A DNA stretch of 64,000 nucleotides, taken from contig NZ_JACWUN010000008.1 in the NCBI RefSeq assembly GCF_014773365.1, positions 85,404 through 149,403 of the forward strand. The letters run 5' to 3'. Below the pieces are notes generated by a model. That model saw only the letters and a list, made by a program, of their open reading frames with translations. It was not told the origin of the DNA and made no database searches. The translations under genes and the position numbers were made by a program. This DNA comes from Pelovirga terrestris. Its GTDB lineage: Bacteria; Desulfobacterota; Desulfuromonadia; Desulfuromonadales; Geopsychrobacteraceae. Within the stretch, counting starts at the first letter, position 1; each line of letters starts with the position of its first letter. Below are positions 61,575 through 64,000 of this stretch, in pieces.

Positions 61575-62878
61575 CAACTCCCCTCCATCAGATTGTGCAG
61601 TAACAACGACTGCACCGCCAGGTCGATGCGGCGTATATCCAGCTCCATCTTCTGTTGAGCCCATTCAATCTGTTGGCGCCAGGCAACAACCTGATCAAGT
61701 AACTGCTGCTCTGTCATCCGCTCCAGATCCTGCCGTTGCCGGTCGATCAGGGTCTGCCGCTCCAGCCGTACCGACTCCTGCTCTGTGAGGTTTTGATAAA
61801 GGCGTTGACGTTGCCTGATTTCGGCCCGGATCTCACCGATCGCACTCTGCTTTTTCAGCTCCAATGACTTGAGCTCATGTTGCAACCGCGCCGTTTGGGC
61901 GAGACTGCGAAATCCGGCAAACAAGGGCACATCGACGATAAGAACAATCCGGCTGTCGCGCGAGTTCAGGGATGAAAAGGAATCATCAAAACGGCGCTGA
62001 TCACTACCGAACATTCGGTGGGAGCCGGTCAAAATCAGTTGCGGGTACCGACTGCGACGGGCCAGTCGCAGTTCGATTTCTTTCCGGGTTATTTCCTGCT
62101 GTGCGGACTGAATGTCAGGATGTTGTTCGACATCGTAGAGGTCGCTATCAAGGATTGATCCCGCTGTCACCTCCGCCAGAACCGTGGTCGGCGGCGAATA
62201 CTCCCGGCCGGTTAACAACGTCAGGGAATCGAGCGTGTTGGCAAACTCCACGGCCAGATCCTGTTCGGCCACACCGGCAGCGGCCAGCTCCAGTGCCGCT
62301 GCGGCAACCGCCTCCCGGCCATATTTGCCGGCCTCCTGCAGTCGCTCCGAAGAGCGATAGATTGCCAGCAGGGCTTGCCGGCGCCGGCGCTGCACCCCTG
62401 TCTGTTGCTGCAACTTCAGCGCCTGACCATAAATTGCAATTACCTGACGGTGGATATCTTTGCGGATTGCAGCTCGCCGATACTCGGCAAGCTGCCGCCG
62501 CCCTTTGTTGAATTCGAGATTCAGAGTCCTGCGGCCAAAGTCGTAGAGAGTGTACTGAGCAGAAAAGGTCAAGGAGTGTTTGTAACCGGAGGCACTGTCG
62601 GCCAGGATGGCGTCACCGACCGAGACCACGTTGTCGGCGGCGCCATGGACACGAACATACTCATTGCCCAGGCGCGCCGACACTTGCGGATAATAGTCGC
62701 TGCGGGCTTCCACTATCTGCGCCGTCGCCGCAAGCAGATCAAACTCCGCAATCCGCACGGCCGGCGCCTGGGCTTCAGCATCTCGCAGGACCTGTTCCAG
62801 ACTGATCTGCCCTGCCAGGACTGTCGGCACCTGCCATAACAGTACAACGCACAACAGTAGTGTGATGTTGATGAACAA
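61574..62878 (-). CDS. TolC-family outer-membrane secretion channel
   Basis: A 434-residue outer-membrane protein with two repeats of long helical hairpins (EARSDYYPQVSARLGNEYVR, RIVLIVDVPLFAGFRSLAQT) typical of TolC-type type I channels. The start is set at a TTG at 62878 because it follows GGGGAGGGG at a good distance and begins a clean signal peptide (FINITLLLCVVLLWQVPTVL). An ATG at 62917 is possible but has no ribosome site. It lies after the RTX gene and before the ABC gene. Confidence 0.87.
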   Translation of the reverse strand: MFINITLLLCVVLLWQVPTVLAGQISLEQVLRDAEAQAPAVRIAEFDLLAATAQIVEARSDYYPQVSARLGNEYVRVHGAADNVVSVGDAILADSASGYKHSLTFSAQYTLYDFGRRTLNLEFNKGRRQLAEYRRAAIRKDIHRQVIAIYGQALKLQQQTGVQRRRRQALLAIYRSSERLQEAGKYGREAVAAAALELAAAGVAEQDLAVEFANTLDSLTLLTGREYSPPTTVLAEVTAGSILDSDLYDVEQHPDIQSAQQEITRKEIELRLARRSRYPQLILTGSHRMFGSDQRRFDDSFSSLNSRDSRIVLIVDVPLFAGFRSLAQTARLQHELKSLELKKQSAIGEIRAEIRQRQRLYQNLTEQESVRLERQTLIDRQRQDLERMTEQQLLDQVVAWRQQIEWAQQKMELDIRRIDLAVQSLLLHNLMEGS

Positions 62879-62925
62879 GCTCTTCCCCTCCCCGCCTATA
62901 TACAAACAATTCACCATAAATAGAC

Positions 62926-62954
62926 CGTGCGGGGGCTAGAAAGCACCCCGCACG
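62926..62954. terminator. Hairpin between the RTX and tolC-like genes
   Basis: CGTGCGGGG (62926-62934) pairs with CCCCGCACG (62946-62954) around an 11-nt loop, but no T-tract follows. On the minus strand it is 20 bp after the RTX stop, so it may partly end transcription and make the exported protein more abundant than its exporter. Confidence 0.5.
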
Positions 62955-62972
62955 AAACCGGCTGGTGAAAAA

Positions 62973-64000
62973 TCAGGCCGCCGTTTGCCAACTGCCTGCG
63001 ACCATCGTCATCAATTCATGGTGTTGACGCACATCTTCGATACTGTTCAGCGCAATCCCTTCGTTCACCGCATAAGCCGACATTTCCTGCAGCAGTTGAT
63101 TGATGTCGGCGTCGGTCAGGTAGCTACCGTTGGCCAGTTGAAGCTGATCGACGGCGTAACTTGAGCTGTAAAAATGGTTACTGACGGTAATCCGGTCGTC
63201 AGTCCCGTAACCGATGTCCAGGTGGTTGCCGTTGCGAAAAACAGCAATAGAGTCGGCTGCAACACCGGCATCGAACAGAATGCGGTCGAATCCACTGGTG
63301 TCATAATTGTTGATGGTGTCGTTGCCGTCACCGACACTGAACAGGTAGGTATCGTTTCCCCGCCCGCCGTTGAGATAATCATTGCCGACGCCGCCAATCA
63401 GAAGATCATTACCGCTGCCACCGTTGAGGGTGTCGTTGCCTTCGCCACCGTAGAGAAGGTCGTTACCGCTGCCGCCGGTCAGAATGTCGTCGCCGGCCAG
63501 ACCATACAGGGTCATGGCCGAACCGATGCCGGTGAAGCTGTCGTTCCCCTCACTGCCATAGAGGGGCCGCCGGAAGATCGCGTCTTCGTCCCATACCGTG
63601 CCGTCGGCGAACGCCATCCGCTCAATACGGTAATAGCTATGGGCATAATAATTCTGCACGGTGATCTGATCGTCGCTGCCGCTGCGCCGGATGATCAGAT
63701 GGTTGCCGGAGCGGGAGAAGACCAGATCATCCGGCGCAATCCCCTCACCAAACACCAGGGTATCGATGTTGCCGCTGGTGGTGTCGTAATCGTTGATGGT
63801 ATCCTGCCCCCAGCCTTTATCGAACAGGTAGGTGTCGTTACCGCGTCCACCGTTCAGCAGGTCATTGCCGGCACCGCCAATCAGAAGATCATTACCGCTG
63901 CCACCGTTGAGGGTGTCGTTGCCTTCGCCACCGTAGAGAAGGTCGTTACCGCTGCCGCCGGTCAGAATGTCGTCGCCGGCCAGACCATACAGGGTCATGG
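62973..64000 (-). CDS. RTX calcium-binding protein, secreted by type I pathway (partial, runs off right edge)
   Basis: The C-terminal 342 residues of a secreted protein; its start lies outside the window. Nonapeptide RTX repeats (GGSGNDLLYGGEGNDTLNGG) alternate with a DRITVSNHFYSSSYAVDQL-type haemolysin-related segment. The unit of about 161 residues recurs, and 127 bp are identical at 63391-63517 and 63874-64000. The protein ends with a short C-terminal tail that holds the secretion signal. The ABC, HlyD and TolC genes lie downstream on the same strand. Whether it is an adhesin, enzyme or toxin cannot be told from the repeats. Confidence 0.9.
   Translation of the reverse strand, partial: MTLYGLAGDDILTGGSGNDLLYGGEGNDTLNGGSGNDLLIGGAGNDLLNGGRGNDTYLFDKGWGQDTINDYDTTSGNIDTLVFGEGIAPDDLVFSRSGNHLIIRRSGSDDQITVQNYYAHSYYRIERMAFADGTVWDEDAIFRRPLYGSEGNDSFTGIGSAMTLYGLAGDDILTGGSGNDLLYGGEGNDTLNGGSGNDLLIGGVGNDYLNGGRGNDTYLFSVGDGNDTINNYDTSGFDRILFDAGVAADSIAVFRNGNHLDIGYGTDDRITVSNHFYSSSYAVDQLQLANGSYLTDADINQLLQEMSAYAVNEGIALNSIEDVRQHHELMTMVAGSWQTAA
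63391..63517. repeat. Internal tandem duplication in the RTX gene, copy 1
   Basis: This stretch is identical to 63874-64000 over 127 bp, with an offset of exactly 483 bp (161 codons). The identity is still unbroken at the window edge. It indicates recent expansion or homogenisation of the repeat. Confidence 0.85.
63874..64000. repeat. Internal tandem duplication in the RTX gene, copy 2
   Basis: The second copy of the 127-bp identical stretch, which continues past the end of the window. Bases outside the stretch diverge, so only part of the 483-bp unit is under homogenisation. Confidence 0.85.

Overview
The window reads as a chromosomal stretch of an anaerobic, probably marine deltaproteobacterium of the Desulfuromonadales type (Desulfuromonas/Geobacter relatives). 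This is an inference from gene content: lactate oxidation by LUD and CCG iron-sulfur proteins, a C5 haem pathway with HemX-like and ResB/CcsA cytochrome c maturation genes, a FapA/DUF342 protein, N-acetyl-beta-lysine osmolyte genes (ablAB), GAF-type sigma-54 activators and PEP-CTERM protein sorting. No rRNA, tRNA, CRISPR array, complete insertion sequence or prophage was seen.

Layout. 0-1.4 kb: end of a branched-chain-amino-acid-type ABC transporter (livK, partial livH). 1.6-13.7 kb: a lactate locus with lactate permease, a fused LutA-LutB protein, LutC, a small zinc-ribbon protein, and a GlcD/GlcF flavin plus Fe-S dehydrogenase. It is interrupted by an APH/AAA kinase-like gene and glnA. Three promoters of the locus carry GGT-N3-ACC palindromes beside the -10 box. 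13.8-21.3 kb: a signalling cluster (REC-PAS-GGDEF-EAL protein, HDOD-GAF histidine kinase, divergent multi-GAF sigma-54 activator). 21.3-28.3 kb: a minus-strand haem operon (SIS protein, HemX/CcsA-like, hemA, hemC, hemD, hemB, then an M16 peptidase behind a terminator). 28.4-38.8 kb: trxA, a KAP-like P-loop ATPase, a uracil-DNA glycosylase-like protein, DUF2288, FapA, protoporphyrinogen oxidase, a CbpA-like co-chaperone, and resB-ccsA. 39-42 kb: DUF169 protein and ablBA.

42-54 kb looks more accessory. It holds a DJ-1/PfpI protein and a PEP-CTERM surface protein with a predicted sigma-54 promoter and three upstream elements spaced exactly 21 bp. A peptidoglycan-binding partner, RhlE, a RimK/aspartoacylase pair, a lipoprotein truncated at its OmpA domain, and mgtE with a RimB-like retropepsin follow. 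Four copies of a short dispersed repeat lie in this segment only, two of them as small palindromic, MITE-like units.

54-64 kb: CDGSH protein, flavodoxin-like protein, aroK, CBS protein, TPR protein, glutaminase, YceI, then a minus-strand type I secretion operon (RTX protein, TolC, ABC exporter, HlyD). The RTX gene runs off the right edge and contains a 483-bp-period duplication.

Functionally, lactate uptake and oxidation would feed electrons to a cytochrome-rich respiratory chain, whose haem supply and cytochrome assembly are encoded alongside. The most interesting unexplained signals are the shared lactate operators, the PEP-CTERM regulatory region, the dispersed repeat family and the divergent hemG/dnaJ-like promoter palindrome.
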